A program made the translations under genes and the position numbers. From Nonomuraea angiospora (GTDB taxonomy: Bacteria; Actinomycetota; Actinomycetes; Streptosporangiales; Streptosporangiaceae), in contig NZ_JADBEK010000001.1 in the NCBI RefSeq assembly GCF_014873145.1, forward strand, positions 5,766,001 to 5,830,000: DNA of 64,000 nt, in the 5' to 3' direction. Under the pieces are notes generated by a model. That model did not search any database. It was not told the origin of the DNA and worked only from the letters and a program-made list of their open reading frames with translations. Shown here in pieces: positions 1-36,407 of the stretch (positions within the stretch are counted from its first letter, which is position 1; every line of letters begins with the position of its first letter).

Positions 1-480
1 CCGCCCGCGACAAGATCCGCTCCCGCCGCGCCACCGGCTGATCCACCCCCACCGGCACATACACCCCACCAGCAGCCAGGACGCCCAGGACCGCCGCGAC
101 CTGATCCGGCCCCTTCGGCAGCACCACCCCCACCGCATCCCCGGGCACGACCCCGGCCGCCCGCAAATGCCCCACCACCCGCAACGCCCGATCCGCCAAC
201 GCGCCATACGACACCACCCGGCCGTCAGCGATCAACGCCACCCGATCCGGCTCACGGCGCGCCCACCCGAAGAACCCTTCGTGCAGAACACCCTCGGGCA
301 ACGGTCCCGCAGTGGCGTTCACCCGCTCCCGCACCACCACCTGACCAGCAGGCAGCCCCACCGGAGCGGCAACCGACCAATCCCCCTCCGCCAACCATTC
401 CAACAGCCCCTCATAAGCGGCGAACATCGCATCCAGCACGCCCGGCGCGAACAGCTCCTCCACCGCGTCCCAGCGGACCA
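1..480. repeat. Direct repeat, copy in A2/Cy2 (partner 3007-3486)
   Basis: Bases 1-480 match 3007-3486 at a constant offset of 3006 (1002 codons) with scattered substitutions. Both copies encode the end of a Cy domain and the start of the following A domain. The repeat runs off the left edge, so the duplicated unit is longer than what is visible. Confidence 0.9.
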
Positions 481-3400
481 GCAGGTCGCCCTCGACCTCC
501 CCCACCTGGCTGTCCAGCCAGACCTGCGGGGTCTGCGACACGCCCCAGACCTGCTCGGCGAAGGAGGGGCCGAACGCGCCGTCGCCGGCGACGCCGAGCG
601 TGCTGGTGAACACGACCGGCATGGTCATCTCGATCGAGTCGCTCCGCCTGGCCAGCTCCCGCATCACCCAGACCGCCGACACCTCGCCGTGTTCGAGCCC
701 GCGCCACACCTCTTCCTGCAGCCCGCGCGCCCCGTCCAGCCAGCCGGTTCCCGGCCGGTATCCGGCGAGCAGGAGGGAGGTGAAGTCGCCGAGCACGCGG
801 TGGATGTCGGGGTGAACCTCCCGCCTGTCGAACAGCGTGAGGTTGAGCGTCAGCGCCTCCTGGCCGCTCCACCTGCACAGGACCTCGCCGAAGGCGGCGG
901 CCAGCACGGTGGCGGGGGTCAGCTCGTGCCGCCTGGCCAGATCCGTGATCGTACGCCACCGCCCGGCCGGCATCCGGAACTCGCGGCGGGCGAACCGTGG
1001 CCGGTCGACCATCGCCGGGTCCACGCGCAGCGGCAACCGGGGGGCGGGAGGCAGCACGGGCAGCCGGGCGGCCCAGTATTCCTTGGCCGTCTCGAAGACC
1101 GCCGGATCAGGCTCCTGCGCGAGCACGTAGTCGCGGAACGACACCTCGATCGGCGGCAGGACGGTCTCGGGGTCGTGGTAGAGCTGGTCGAGTTCGGCGA
1201 AGAAGACCATCATGCTGAGCGCGTCGACGATGATGTTGTCGAAGCTGACGCCGAGCCGCACCCCGCCGTCGTGGCGGGCGGCCCGCGCGTCGAACAGCGG
1301 CCAGCTGGACACGTCGAGCACCTGGTGCGACATCTGCTCGCGCAACTGCTCGACGCTGTCGACGGCGGCGACGGCGAAGCGCGGCACCTCGGGCAGGATG
1401 CGCTGGAGCCCGTCCTGGTCGAAGACCGCGCGCAGCATCTCGTGCCGCTCGATCAGCAGGTTCCAGGCCGTTTCCAGCCGGTCGAGGTCGATGTCGCCGT
1501 CGAACTCGGTGTAGAAGTGGCAGCCGACGCCGCCGAGCGTGAAGTGCTCGGCCCGGCCGAGCCAGTAGGCCCGCTGCACCTCGGTGGGCGGGAACGGGTC
1601 GTGCCGGTGCTCGACGTCGGGGACCAGCACGGGAGCGGGCGCGGCCGCCTCCCCCACGGTGAAGGTGGCCGCGAAGTCCGCCAGCACGGGCGTCTCGAAC
1701 AGCAGGCTCAGCCTGGCGTCGGCGACGCCTTCCGCACGTAGCCGCGCGATCATGCGGGTGGCGAGCAGGGAGTCGCCGCCGAGGGCGAAGAAGCTGTCCG
1801 TACGCTGCACGGCCGGGAGTTCGAGCAGGTCGGCCCAGATCTTGGCGAGCACGGTCTCGGCCGGTCCCTCGGGCGGTTCCTGGACCGCGCTCTCCGCTGC
1901 CTCGCTGACCAGGGCGGTGAGCGCACTCCTGTCGATCTTGCCGTTGGCGGTCAGCGGCAACCGATCCAGCGCGGCGATCGTCGGCGGGACGGCATACCCG
2001 GGCAGCCGATCGGACAGGAACGAACGCAACTTGTCCAGATCGACGCCCTCAGGGGTGACGAAAGCGGCCAACCGGCGCTGCCGCCGATCCCCCACCGCGA
2101 CCGCCACCGCACGGGCCACCTGCGAAGACGCCTCCAGCGCCGCCTCGATCTCGCCCAACTCGATCCGATGCCCCCGGATCTTCACCTGATGATCGGCCCG
2201 CCCCAGGAACTCCAACGTCCCATCCGGCCAGTACCGGCCCAAGTCCCCGGTCCGATACCACCGCTCGCCCTCGTGCTCGACGAACTTGGCCGCCGTCGTC
2301 TCCGGATCTCCCCGGTAACCGACCGCCACCCCGGCGCCGCCGATCCACAGCTCTCCCGCCACCCAGTCCGGGCAGTCCCGGCCACGCCCGTCCACCACCC
2401 GATAGCGCTGATTCCGCAGCGGCAACCCGTAAGGAATCGACGTCCAATGCGCCGGGACCCGGTCCACCTCCCACGCGTTGGACCAGATCGCCGCCTCCGT
2501 CGCCCCGCCCAACGACACCAACCGGCAGGCGCTCTGAGCGGCCAGCCGCGCATGCAGGTCCAACCCCACCCAGTCACCCGACACCAACGCCAACCGCAGA
2601 TTCGGCGTCGTGGTGTGCAGGAGCATGTCGAGCAGGGTCGGGACGGTGTTCCAGATCGTCACCCCGTGCGCGGCACACAGCTCCGCCCAGCGTTGGGCAT
2701 CGCGCCGTTCGCCCTCTTCGGGCAGCACCAGCGCGCCTCCCACGGACAGCAGGCCGAAGATGTCATACACCGACAGGTCGAAGTCCAACGCCGACACCGC
2801 CAGGACCCGATCGTCCGGACCCACGCCGAAGCGCTGGTTGATGTCCTCGATCGTGTTGAGCGCCGCCCGATGAGAGACCTCCACCCCCTTCGGCTCACCC
2901 GTCGACCCCGACGTGAAAATCACGTATGCCGACATATCCGGCGCGACGGCCACCAGCTCGGCCGGTTGCTCTTCACTGGGCAGACTGGTCAGGACGTGAC
3001 GCGCACCCGCCCGCGACAAGATCCGCTCCCGCCGCACCACCGGCTGATCCACTCCCACCGGCACATACACCCCACCAGCAGCCAGGACGCCCAGGACCGC
3101 CGCTACCTGATCCGGCCCCTTCGGCAGCACCACCCCCACCGCATCCCCGGGCACGACCCCGGCCGCCCGCAGATGCCCCGCCACCCGCAACGCCCGATCC
3201 GCCAACGCGCCATACGACACCACCCGGCCGTCAGCGATCAACGCCACCCGATCCGGCTCACGGCGCGCCCACTCAAAGAACCGCCCGTGCAGAACACCTT
3301 CCGGCAACGGCCCCGACGTGCTGTTCACCCGCTCCCGAACCCGCGCTTGGCCGGCAGGCAACCCCACCGGAGCGGCAACCGACCAATCCCCCTCGGCCAG

Positions 3401-4945
3401 CCACTCCAGCAACCCCCCATAGGCAGCGAACATCGCGTCCAGCACACCCGGCGCGAACAGCTCCTTCACCGCGTCCCACGCCAGATGCAGCCCGTGGTCG
3501 TACTCGTTGATCTGGTGGTCGAGCCACACCTGCGGCGTCTGCGTGATCATCCAGCCGGGGGCGCCGAAGGCCTCGCGTACCTCCGGGACGATCAGCTCGG
3601 TGCCCAGGTTGCAGGCGAACACCACCGGAGCCCCGGTGTGCTCGCCGCCGCGGGCGAGGTCGCGGAGCACTTCGACGCCGGAGTAGCCGGTGTGCCGGGC
3701 GTCGGCGCGGAAGCGGGCCTGGAGGGTTCTGGCGCGCTCGGCGAACGGCTGCGCCTCGGACAGGTCGGCGGCCAGCAGGATCAGGTTGGTGAAGTCCGCG
3801 ACGAGGTGGGCCACGTCCGGATGCACGGTCTCGTCCCGGTCGAACAGCGGCAGGTTGAGGAGGAAGCGCGGTTCGCCGCTCCACGCGGCGAGCACCTCGG
3901 CGTAGGCGGTGGCCAGCACCATGGCGGGGGTCAGCCCGTACGCGCGGGCCTGCTCCTGGATCCGCCGCCACGAGTCGAGGGGCAGCCACCTCTCGCGCCG
4001 GGCGAACCGGGGCCGGTCGATCCGGCCGGGCTCCACGGCGAGGGGCAGCTGGGGCGCGCCGGGCAGCTCGTCCAGCCGGCCGCGCCAGTACTCCTGGTCC
4101 CGTGCGTGCCGCGCCGCGCGTTCCGCGTCGCGGGCCGCGAGATATCGGGGGAACGAGCAGGCCAGTTCCGGGAGCGGCCGGTCCGGGGCCAGGTAGAGCG
4201 TGGCCAGGTCCCGCAGCAGAATCTGCAGGCCGAGCACGTCGGCGACCAGGAAATCCACCTCGAAGTGCACCCTGGAGCGGCCGCCCGGCAGCAGCGACAG
4301 CCGCACGTCGAACACCTCGCCCCTGGAGGCGTCGAAGCGGCGGTGCGACAGCCGTTCCCTGATGGCCTCGGCGGCCTCCTCGCCGAGCTCGGGCCCCGTC
4401 AGATCGTGTACGGTCAGGCCGGGCCAGGGGCTGGTGTCCGTGATCTGCTGGGTGCCGTCGTCGTGGAAGACCGCGCGCAGCATGCCGTGCCGGTCGATCA
4501 GGGCGCGTACGGCCCGCTCCAGCCGCGCCGGCTCGATGCCGGAGCCGTCGAACTCCAGGTACGCGTGGCAGCCCACCCCGCCGATGACCTGCCCGTCGCC
4601 GCGCCCGATCCAGTACGCCAGCTGGACCGGGGTGAGCGGGAACGGCGCCGCCTCGTCCACGACCGGCTCCGGCGCGGGAACCTCCACGGGCGGGGACAGC
4701 CGGGAGCCGACCAGCGACCACCAGGCCGCGAGCGTGAACTCCGTCGCCAGCTCGCTGAACGCGATGCCGGCCCCGGCGCGCCGCCACCGCCCGGCCAGCC
4801 TCATCGCGCGGAGCGAGTCGAGCCCCAGGCTGATCAGGTCGGCGTGGTCGGTGACCGCCGAGGGGTCGAGGTCGAGCTGGCCCGCGATGTCCGCGCGCAT
4901 CGATTCGAGGGTGGGCGGAGAGGTGGAAGGGGCTTTGTCCAACAC
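1..4945 (-). CDS. Aryl-carrier NRPS, ArCP-Cy-A(Cys)-PCP-Cy-A..., 3' end outside the window
   Basis: Large NRPS with a GTG start at 4945 (in-frame TAG a few codons upstream); it continues past base 1. Domains in order: an N-terminal carrier with LGLDSL (Ser44) whose sequence resembles the aryl carrier of MbtB-type phenyloxazoline synthases; cyclization domain Cy1 (about 95-520, DFLVAD at 231-236, QTPQVWLD late motif); adenylation domain A1 (about 540-1000, with the IFTSGSTG core); PCP1 (GGDSL, Ser1059); Cy2 (about 1110-1510, DNIIVDALS from 1236); and the first part of A2. The A1 specificity residues read D-L-Y-N-L-S-L-I-W-K, the established cysteine code. The expected chemistry is aryl-S-ArCP plus Cys to a 2-aryl-thiazoline, followed by a second heterocyclization. 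Odd point: in Cy1 the third residue of DxxxxDxxS is Gly instead of Ser. The gene follows the C-A-PCP gene after 72 bases and is probably co-transcribed. It is the natural acceptor for the aryl-AMP ligase at 40659-42248. Confidence 0.9.
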   Translation of the reverse strand, partial: MLDKAPSTSPPTLESMRADIAGQLDLDPSAVTDHADLISLGLDSLRAMRLAGRWRRAGAGIAFSELATEFTLAAWWSLVGSRLSPPVEVPAPEPVVDEAAPFPLTPVQLAYWIGRGDGQVIGGVGCHAYLEFDGSGIEPARLERAVRALIDRHGMLRAVFHDDGTQQITDTSPWPGLTVHDLTGPELGEEAAEAIRERLSHRRFDASRGEVFDVRLSLLPGGRSRVHFEVDFLVADVLGLQILLRDLATLYLAPDRPLPELACSFPRYLAARDAERAARHARDQEYWRGRLDELPGAPQLPLAVEPGRIDRPRFARRERWLPLDSWRRIQEQARAYGLTPAMVLATAYAEVLAAWSGEPRFLLNLPLFDRDETVHPDVAHLVADFTNLILLAADLSEAQPFAERARTLQARFRADARHTGYSGVEVLRDLARGGEHTGAPVVFACNLGTELIVPEVREAFGAPGWMITQTPQVWLDHQINEYDHGLHLAWDAVKELFAPGVLDAMFAAYGGLLEWLAEGDWSVAAPVGLPAGQARVRERVNSTSGPLPEGVLHGRFFEWARREPDRVALIADGRVVSYGALADRALRVAGHLRAAGVVPGDAVGVVLPKGPDQVAAVLGVLAAGGVYVPVGVDQPVVRRERILSRAGARHVLTSLPSEEQPAELVAVAPDMSAYVIFTSGSTGEPKGVEVSHRAALNTIEDINQRFGVGPDDRVLAVSALDFDLSVYDIFGLLSVGGALVLPEEGERRDAQRWAELCAAHGVTIWNTVPTLLDMLLHTTTPNLRLALVSGDWVGLDLHARLAAQSACRLVSLGGATEAAIWSNAWEVDRVPAHWTSIPYGLPLRNQRYRVVDGRGRDCPDWVAGELWIGGAGVAVGYRGDPETTAAKFVEHEGERWYRTGDLGRYWPDGTLEFLGRADHQVKIRGHRIELGEIEAALEASSQVARAVAVAVGDRRQRRLAAFVTPEGVDLDKLRSFLSDRLPGYAVPPTIAALDRLPLTANGKIDRSALTALVSEAAESAVQEPPEGPAETVLAKIWADLLELPAVQRTDSFFALGGDSLLATRMIARLRAEGVADARLSLLFETPVLADFAATFTVGEAAAPAPVLVPDVEHRHDPFPPTEVQRAYWLGRAEHFTLGGVGCHFYTEFDGDIDLDRLETAWNLLIERHEMLRAVFDQDGLQRILPEVPRFAVAAVDSVEQLREQMSHQVLDVSSWPLFDARAARHDGGVRLGVSFDNIIVDALSMMVFFAELDQLYHDPETVLPPIEVSFRDYVLAQEPDPAVFETAKEYWAARLPVLPPAPRLPLRVDPAMVDRPRFARREFRMPAGRWRTITDLARRHELTPATVLAAAFGEVLCRWSGQEALTLNLTLFDRREVHPDIHRVLGDFTSLLLAGYRPGTGWLDGARGLQEEVWRGLEHGEVSAVWVMRELARRSDSIEMTMPVVFTSTLGVAGDGAFGPSFAEQVWGVSQTPQVWLDSQVGEVEGDLLVRWDAVEELFAPGVLDAMFAAYEGLLEWLAEGDWSVAAPVGLPAGQVVVRERVNATAGPLPEGVLHEGFFGWARREPDRVALIADGRVVSYGALADRALRVVGHLRAAGVVPGDAVGVVLPKGPDQVAAVLGVLAAGGVYVPVGVDQPVARRERILSRA
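3007..3486. repeat. Direct repeat, copy in A1/Cy1 (partner 1-480)
   Basis: Second copy of the Cy-to-A junction repeat described at 1-480. It points to duplication, or later gene conversion, of a Cy-A cassette inside one NRPS gene. Confidence 0.9.
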
Positions 4946-5017
4946 GAAAGAACCCGCCTATCGAGTAGTGCTTGCATCGCGTCCGGCGGCCGGGGGGTGG
5001 GCCCGGCCGCGGGTTCG

Positions 5018-8000
5018 TCAGAGGTTCGCGCCGGCCGCCTGCAGCCTCCGGGCGAGCCCGGCCGGCGTCGGCTCCTCGAAGATGTCCTTGAGCTTGAGCC
5101 GGATCTGGGTCGCCCGTTTGATCTCCTGCAGCAGCTTGACCGCCAGCAGCGAGTGCCCGCCGAGCGCGAAGAAGTGGCTGTCGGGGCCGAGATCGGTGCG
5201 GTTGAGCATGACCTTCCAGAGCGCCACCAGGGAGTCGACCAGTTGGTCCCCGCTCTCGGACGGGAGTTCCGCCTCCTCCACGCTGGCCTCGGCGTCGCGC
5301 AGCTCCAGGGCCAGGCGGCGGAGGGCGGGGTAGTCGACCTTGTCGTTGCCCGTCATCGGGAACGCGTCCACGGTCACGTACTCCTGGGGGGTCGCGGCGT
5401 ACGGGAGGGAGGCGCTGGCGTGCTCCCACAGCTCCGAGGTGACCTCGGGGCGTTCCGGCGCCACCACGAAGGCCCACAGGACGGCGTCGGCGCTGGGGTC
5501 GCCGACGACCACGACCGCGGCGGCCCTGACGTCCGGGTGGCTCAGCAGCACGCCCTCGACCTCGGCCAGCTCGATCCGGTTGCCGCGCAGTTTGATCTGG
5601 CGGTCGAGCCTGCCGAGGATCTCCAGCCGGCCGTCGGAGGTCCACTGGGCCAGGTCGCCCGTGCGGTAGAACCGGCCGTACTGGGGGTGCTCGCCGAACC
5701 GCTCGGCGGTCAGCGCCGGGCGGTCGTGGTAGCCGATGGCCACCCCGTCGCCGGCGATGCAGAGCTCGCCCCGGGTCCCGATCGGCAGCGGGCGGCCGTC
5801 GGGGGCGGAGACGTACACCTTGGTGTTGGCGATGGGGACGCCCACGTCGACGCGGTCGGCGGCCGGGTCGATGCGGCCGGAGGTGGACCAGATCGTGGTC
5901 TCCGTGGGGCCGTACACGTTGTAGAGCTCGCACCCGGTCGCGGACAGCCGTTTGGCCAGGACGGCGGGCATCGGCTCGCCGCCGCAGAGCACGCGGCGGC
6001 CGGCCAGCCGCCCGGCCACCTGGTCGATGACCAGGCGCCAGGTGGTCGGCGTGGCCTGGGCGATGGTGACGTCGTAGCGCCGCAGCGCCTCCGCGAGGGG
6101 TTCGCCCTGGGTGCGGGCGTCGTCCGGCGCGACGGCCAGCCGCGCGCCCGTCGTCAGGGGCAGGAACAGCTCCAGGGCGGAGATGTCGAAGCTGAACGTG
6201 GTCAGCCAGAGCACGGTGTCCGCCGGGCTCACGGCCAGCTGGTGCGCGAAGTGCGCGATCAGGTTGGCGAGGCTGTAGTGGTCGATCAGCGTGCCCTTGG
6301 GGAGCCCGGTGGAGCCGCTGGTGTAGATGAGGTACGCGCAGTCCTCCGGCCTGACGCTGCCGAACGCCGTCACCGTGCCGGACACCGGCGTCACCGAGTC
6401 GACGGACACCAGCGGCAGGACCGTACGGTCGCCGGAGACGACGATCCCCTCGCCCGCGAGGACCACGGCGGCGCCCGCGTCGTCGAGCTGGTAGTCGAGC
6501 CGCTGCTGCGGGTGGTCGGGCTCGAGCGGCAGGTACGCCGCCCCGGCGAGCCACACGCCGACGGCGGCCGCGGCCAGCTCGGGGCCGCGCCGCGCGAGCA
6601 GCGCGACGACGTCGCCCCGGCCCACGCCGGCGGCCCGCAGCGCGTCGCGGGTGGCCTCGGCGGCGGCCCACAGGCGGCGTAACCCGACGCGGCGCTCGCC
6701 GTCGAGCACCGCGTCGGTGTCCTCCGGCGGCGCGGCGGAGACCTGGCGGGCGATCTTGTCCAGTACGGTCGCCGGCGTCACGGCGCGCTCGGTGGCGTTG
6801 GCCAGCTCGATGGCCGCCCGGTCCTGGTAGCACCAGACGGACAGGTCCGAGAGCGGCGTGTCGGGCTGCTCCGCGAGCGTGACGAGCAGCTCGTCGAAGC
6901 GGGCCAGCAGCAGCTCCACGTCGGCGCGGTCCAGGACGTCCACGCAGAACGCCGTCCTGATCCTGATCGCCTCGGGGGTGGAGGTGACGAAGAACTCCAG
7001 GTCGAACTTGCTGAAGCCGTTCTCGATCACCACCTGCGCGGCCCGCAGCCCGCCCAGCATGAACTCGGCGGACAGGTCGGCGGGCACGTAGTTGAAGGTG
7101 TGCCGGAAGAGGTTGTTGCGCCAGCCGTCGCGGGGAACGATCTCCAGCAGGTCGTCCACCGGGTGGTCGGCGTGCGACATGGCCTCCATGAACGTGCGGC
7201 GGGTGAGCCGCGTGTAGGTGCGGAAGGTGTTCGCCGATTGCACCCGGGTGCGCAGGGTGAGCACGTTGATGTGGTAGCCGATCCGGGTGGCGGCCTCGGG
7301 TGCCCGCACGCTGACGGGCGAGCCGATGGTGAGGTCGGGGCCGGCCCCGTGGGCGGCGAGCAGCACGCCGTACGCGGCCATGAGGACGACCGACTCCGGC
7401 GCCCGCAGCTCGCGCTGCATCCGCCGCGCCGCGTCGCGCGCGGCGGGGGACAGCTCCCAGTTGACCACGTCGCCCAGGAGGGTGACCTGCGAGGCCTCCG
7501 GCTGCTCGCACCACAGGTCCAGCTCGTCGGCGCGGAACCCGTCCAGCTTGTCGTGCCAGAACTCCCGGCTGCGCGGGTTGGCGGCCGGCTCCTCCCAGGC
7601 CGGGACGGTGTCGCGCGGGGGCGACTCACCCGCGGCGAGGGCGTTGTAGGTGGCGGCGAGCTCGTTCATCAGCAGCGCGGACGACAGCCCGTCGAAGATC
7701 GAGTGGTGGATGGCCAGGCAGTAGACCTCGCCCGCCTCCTCCTCCAGCACGGCGGCGCGCACCAGCAGCTCGCCGTCCGGCTGGAACGGCCGGGCCACGA
7801 ACTCCGTCAGCCACTCGCGCGTGGTGCCCCGGCCGGCCTCCTCGAAGCGCAGCTCGGCGTACTCGGGCGGCAGAACCTCCCGCGTCATGCCCTCGGCCTC
7901 GATCCCGAAGACCGTGCGCAGGATCTCGTGCCGGCGCACGACGTGGTTGATCGCGTCCAGCATGAGGGTGCGGCTCGGCAGCCTCGCCACGCTGAACGCC

Positions 8001-8104
8001 ACGCCCAGGTTGTTCACCCCGGTACCGGGGACCAGCTCTTCCAGCATCCACAGCGCCTGCTCCTTGCGCGAGGCGCGCTGACCCAGCATCTGCTCCATGA
8101 TCAT
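5018..8104 (-). CDS. Single-module NRPS, C-A(Gly)-PCP
   Basis: 1028 aa. A condensation domain (about 10-440, intact HHSIFDG at 133-139) is followed by an adenylation domain (about 450-930, with YTSGSTG) and a PCP (GGHSL, Ser985). There is no thioesterase, reductase or epimerase. The specificity residues read D-I-L-Q-L-G-V-I-W-K, one change from the common glycine code DILQLGLIWK. The inferred role is to condense glycine with the finished beta-ketoacyl chain from the last PKS module, giving an N-(beta-ketoacyl)glycyl-S-PCP. The neighbouring Cys-hydrolase can then cyclize this to a tetramic acid. Stand-alone C-A-PCP proteins do this in tirandamycin- and streptolydigin-type pathways. The first ATG (8104) overlaps the upstream stop by four bases. 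The second ATG (8098) sits at better distance from GGAGAG and may be the true start. Confidence 0.92.
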   Translation of the reverse strand: MIMEQMLGQRASRKEQALWMLEELVPGTGVNNLGVAFSVARLPSRTLMLDAINHVVRRHEILRTVFGIEAEGMTREVLPPEYAELRFEEAGRGTTREWLTEFVARPFQPDGELLVRAAVLEEEAGEVYCLAIHHSIFDGLSSALLMNELAATYNALAAGESPPRDTVPAWEEPAANPRSREFWHDKLDGFRADELDLWCEQPEASQVTLLGDVVNWELSPAARDAARRMQRELRAPESVVLMAAYGVLLAAHGAGPDLTIGSPVSVRAPEAATRIGYHINVLTLRTRVQSANTFRTYTRLTRRTFMEAMSHADHPVDDLLEIVPRDGWRNNLFRHTFNYVPADLSAEFMLGGLRAAQVVIENGFSKFDLEFFVTSTPEAIRIRTAFCVDVLDRADVELLLARFDELLVTLAEQPDTPLSDLSVWCYQDRAAIELANATERAVTPATVLDKIARQVSAAPPEDTDAVLDGERRVGLRRLWAAAEATRDALRAAGVGRGDVVALLARRGPELAAAAVGVWLAGAAYLPLEPDHPQQRLDYQLDDAGAAVVLAGEGIVVSGDRTVLPLVSVDSVTPVSGTVTAFGSVRPEDCAYLIYTSGSTGLPKGTLIDHYSLANLIAHFAHQLAVSPADTVLWLTTFSFDISALELFLPLTTGARLAVAPDDARTQGEPLAEALRRYDVTIAQATPTTWRLVIDQVAGRLAGRRVLCGGEPMPAVLAKRLSATGCELYNVYGPTETTIWSTSGRIDPAADRVDVGVPIANTKVYVSAPDGRPLPIGTRGELCIAGDGVAIGYHDRPALTAERFGEHPQYGRFYRTGDLAQWTSDGRLEILGRLDRQIKLRGNRIELAEVEGVLLSHPDVRAAAVVVVGDPSADAVLWAFVVAPERPEVTSELWEHASASLPYAATPQEYVTVDAFPMTGNDKVDYPALRRLALELRDAEASVEEAELPSESGDQLVDSLVALWKVMLNRTDLGPDSHFFALGGHSLLAVKLLQEIKRATQIRLKLKDIFEEPTPAGLARRLQAAGANL

Positions 8105-8925
8105 CTCTCCAGCAGCTTGGTGACGGCCCTGGCGACCTCGTCCGAGGTGAGCAGCACGTCGTGGCTCTCCTCGAACCTGAGCTCCTCGGCCACGACGGTG
8201 CGGCCGGAGTCACGCAGCCGGTTGAGGCCGTTCCTCGGGTTGGATGAGCTCACCGCGGTGGCGCGCAGCCACCCCTCCCAGGGGTCCAGATGGTCGGCAT
8301 AGGTGAGGAAGGCCAGGAAGGCGCTGAACGTCTCCCACATCTCCTCGGAGTACTCCGGGTCGAACCCGGCCCTTTCGAACGCGCGGTGCCCGACCTCGCG
8401 GAAGGTGGCATAAAGCTGGGCGGCGTAGCCCTCGACCGTGATCCCCTCGACCTGGAGCGTCGTGTCCATGGTCTCCCTGATCTGGGCGACGTCCTCCTCG
8501 TTCAGGATCGAGGAGAGGATGCCGAAGACCTTGCCGAACTGGAAGTAGACGTTCTCCAGGCTCGTGGGCTCCGGGTCGAAGAGGATCAGCTCGGGCGCCG
8601 ACCCCTGCAGCTCGGCCAGCCGGTCGACCAGCTCGGCCGCGTAGACGGCGCCCACGCAGTAGCCCATGACCGCGTGGACCTTCCTGCCGCTCTCCTTGAT
8701 GGGCTCCACCCAGGAACGGACATAGGCGGCACCGTCGATCCCGCAACCGGGCGTCACGGCGGGCGGGCGCACGTGCCAGAAGGTCGCGTCATAGTCGATG
8801 TTCGCCACCAGGTCGGGGAAGCCCGCCTCCGCGCGGCCGGTCTCCGTGAAGTCGACGCAGAGGACGAGTTCCGCCGAATTGGATGCTTTGATCGTCGTCC
8901 AAGTGGTTACCAGGGTCATGATCAT
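8101..8925 (-). CDS. Alpha/beta-hydrolase with Cys nucleophile, probable Dieckmann cyclase (TrdC/NcmC family)
   Basis: 274 aa. The nucleophile elbow reads GYCVG with Cys90 where a type II thioesterase has Ser. Asp117 (LFDPEP) and His255 (ESHD) sit where the rest of the triad is expected. A Cys-Asp-His triad at nearly these positions is what I recall for NcmC, of the Dieckmann cyclase family TrdC, SlgL and KirHI that offloads beta-ketoacyl-aminoacyl chains as tetramic acids or pyridones. Context agrees: it is coupled to the Gly-loading C-A-PCP gene, and the last PKS module leaves a beta-keto group. The predicted reaction is release and ring closure of the PCP-bound chain in the cytosol. A better-spaced ATG lies at 8919 (AAAGGA six bases before it). 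The alternative is a type II editing thioesterase with a Cys nucleophile, which I consider less likely. Confidence 0.8.
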   Translation of the reverse strand: MIMTLVTTWTTIKASNSAELVLCVDFTETGRAEAGFPDLVANIDYDATFWHVRPPAVTPGCGIDGAAYVRSWVEPIKESGRKVHAVMGYCVGAVYAAELVDRLAELQGSAPELILFDPEPTSLENVYFQFGKVFGILSSILNEEDVAQIRETMDTTLQVEGITVEGYAAQLYATFREVGHRAFERAGFDPEYSEEMWETFSAFLAFLTYADHLDPWEGWLRATAVSSSNPRNGLNRLRDSGRTVVAEELRFEESHDVLLTSDEVARAVTKLLER

Positions 8926-8945
8926 TCCTTTGATCGGAGTTCTGC

Positions 8946-36350
<27,405 letters not shown>

Positions 36351-36407
36351 TGAACCAATCCAGATTCCGACGGAGCGAGCAGAGGGCAGGGAAACGCTCT
36401 TGGGCCA

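Noticed and set aside
3273..7514. Minus-strand open frame of 1413 codons spanning two NRPS genes
   Set aside because: It is out of frame with the clear adenylation, cyclization and carrier motifs of both NRPS genes, and its product is a low-complexity Arg/Ala/Gly string.
8101..8925. Type II editing thioesterase as the first reading of the hydrolase
   Set aside because: The nucleophile is Cys, and the neighbouring Gly-type C-A-PCP and beta-keto-forming module favour a Dieckmann cyclase. Kept only as an alternative.
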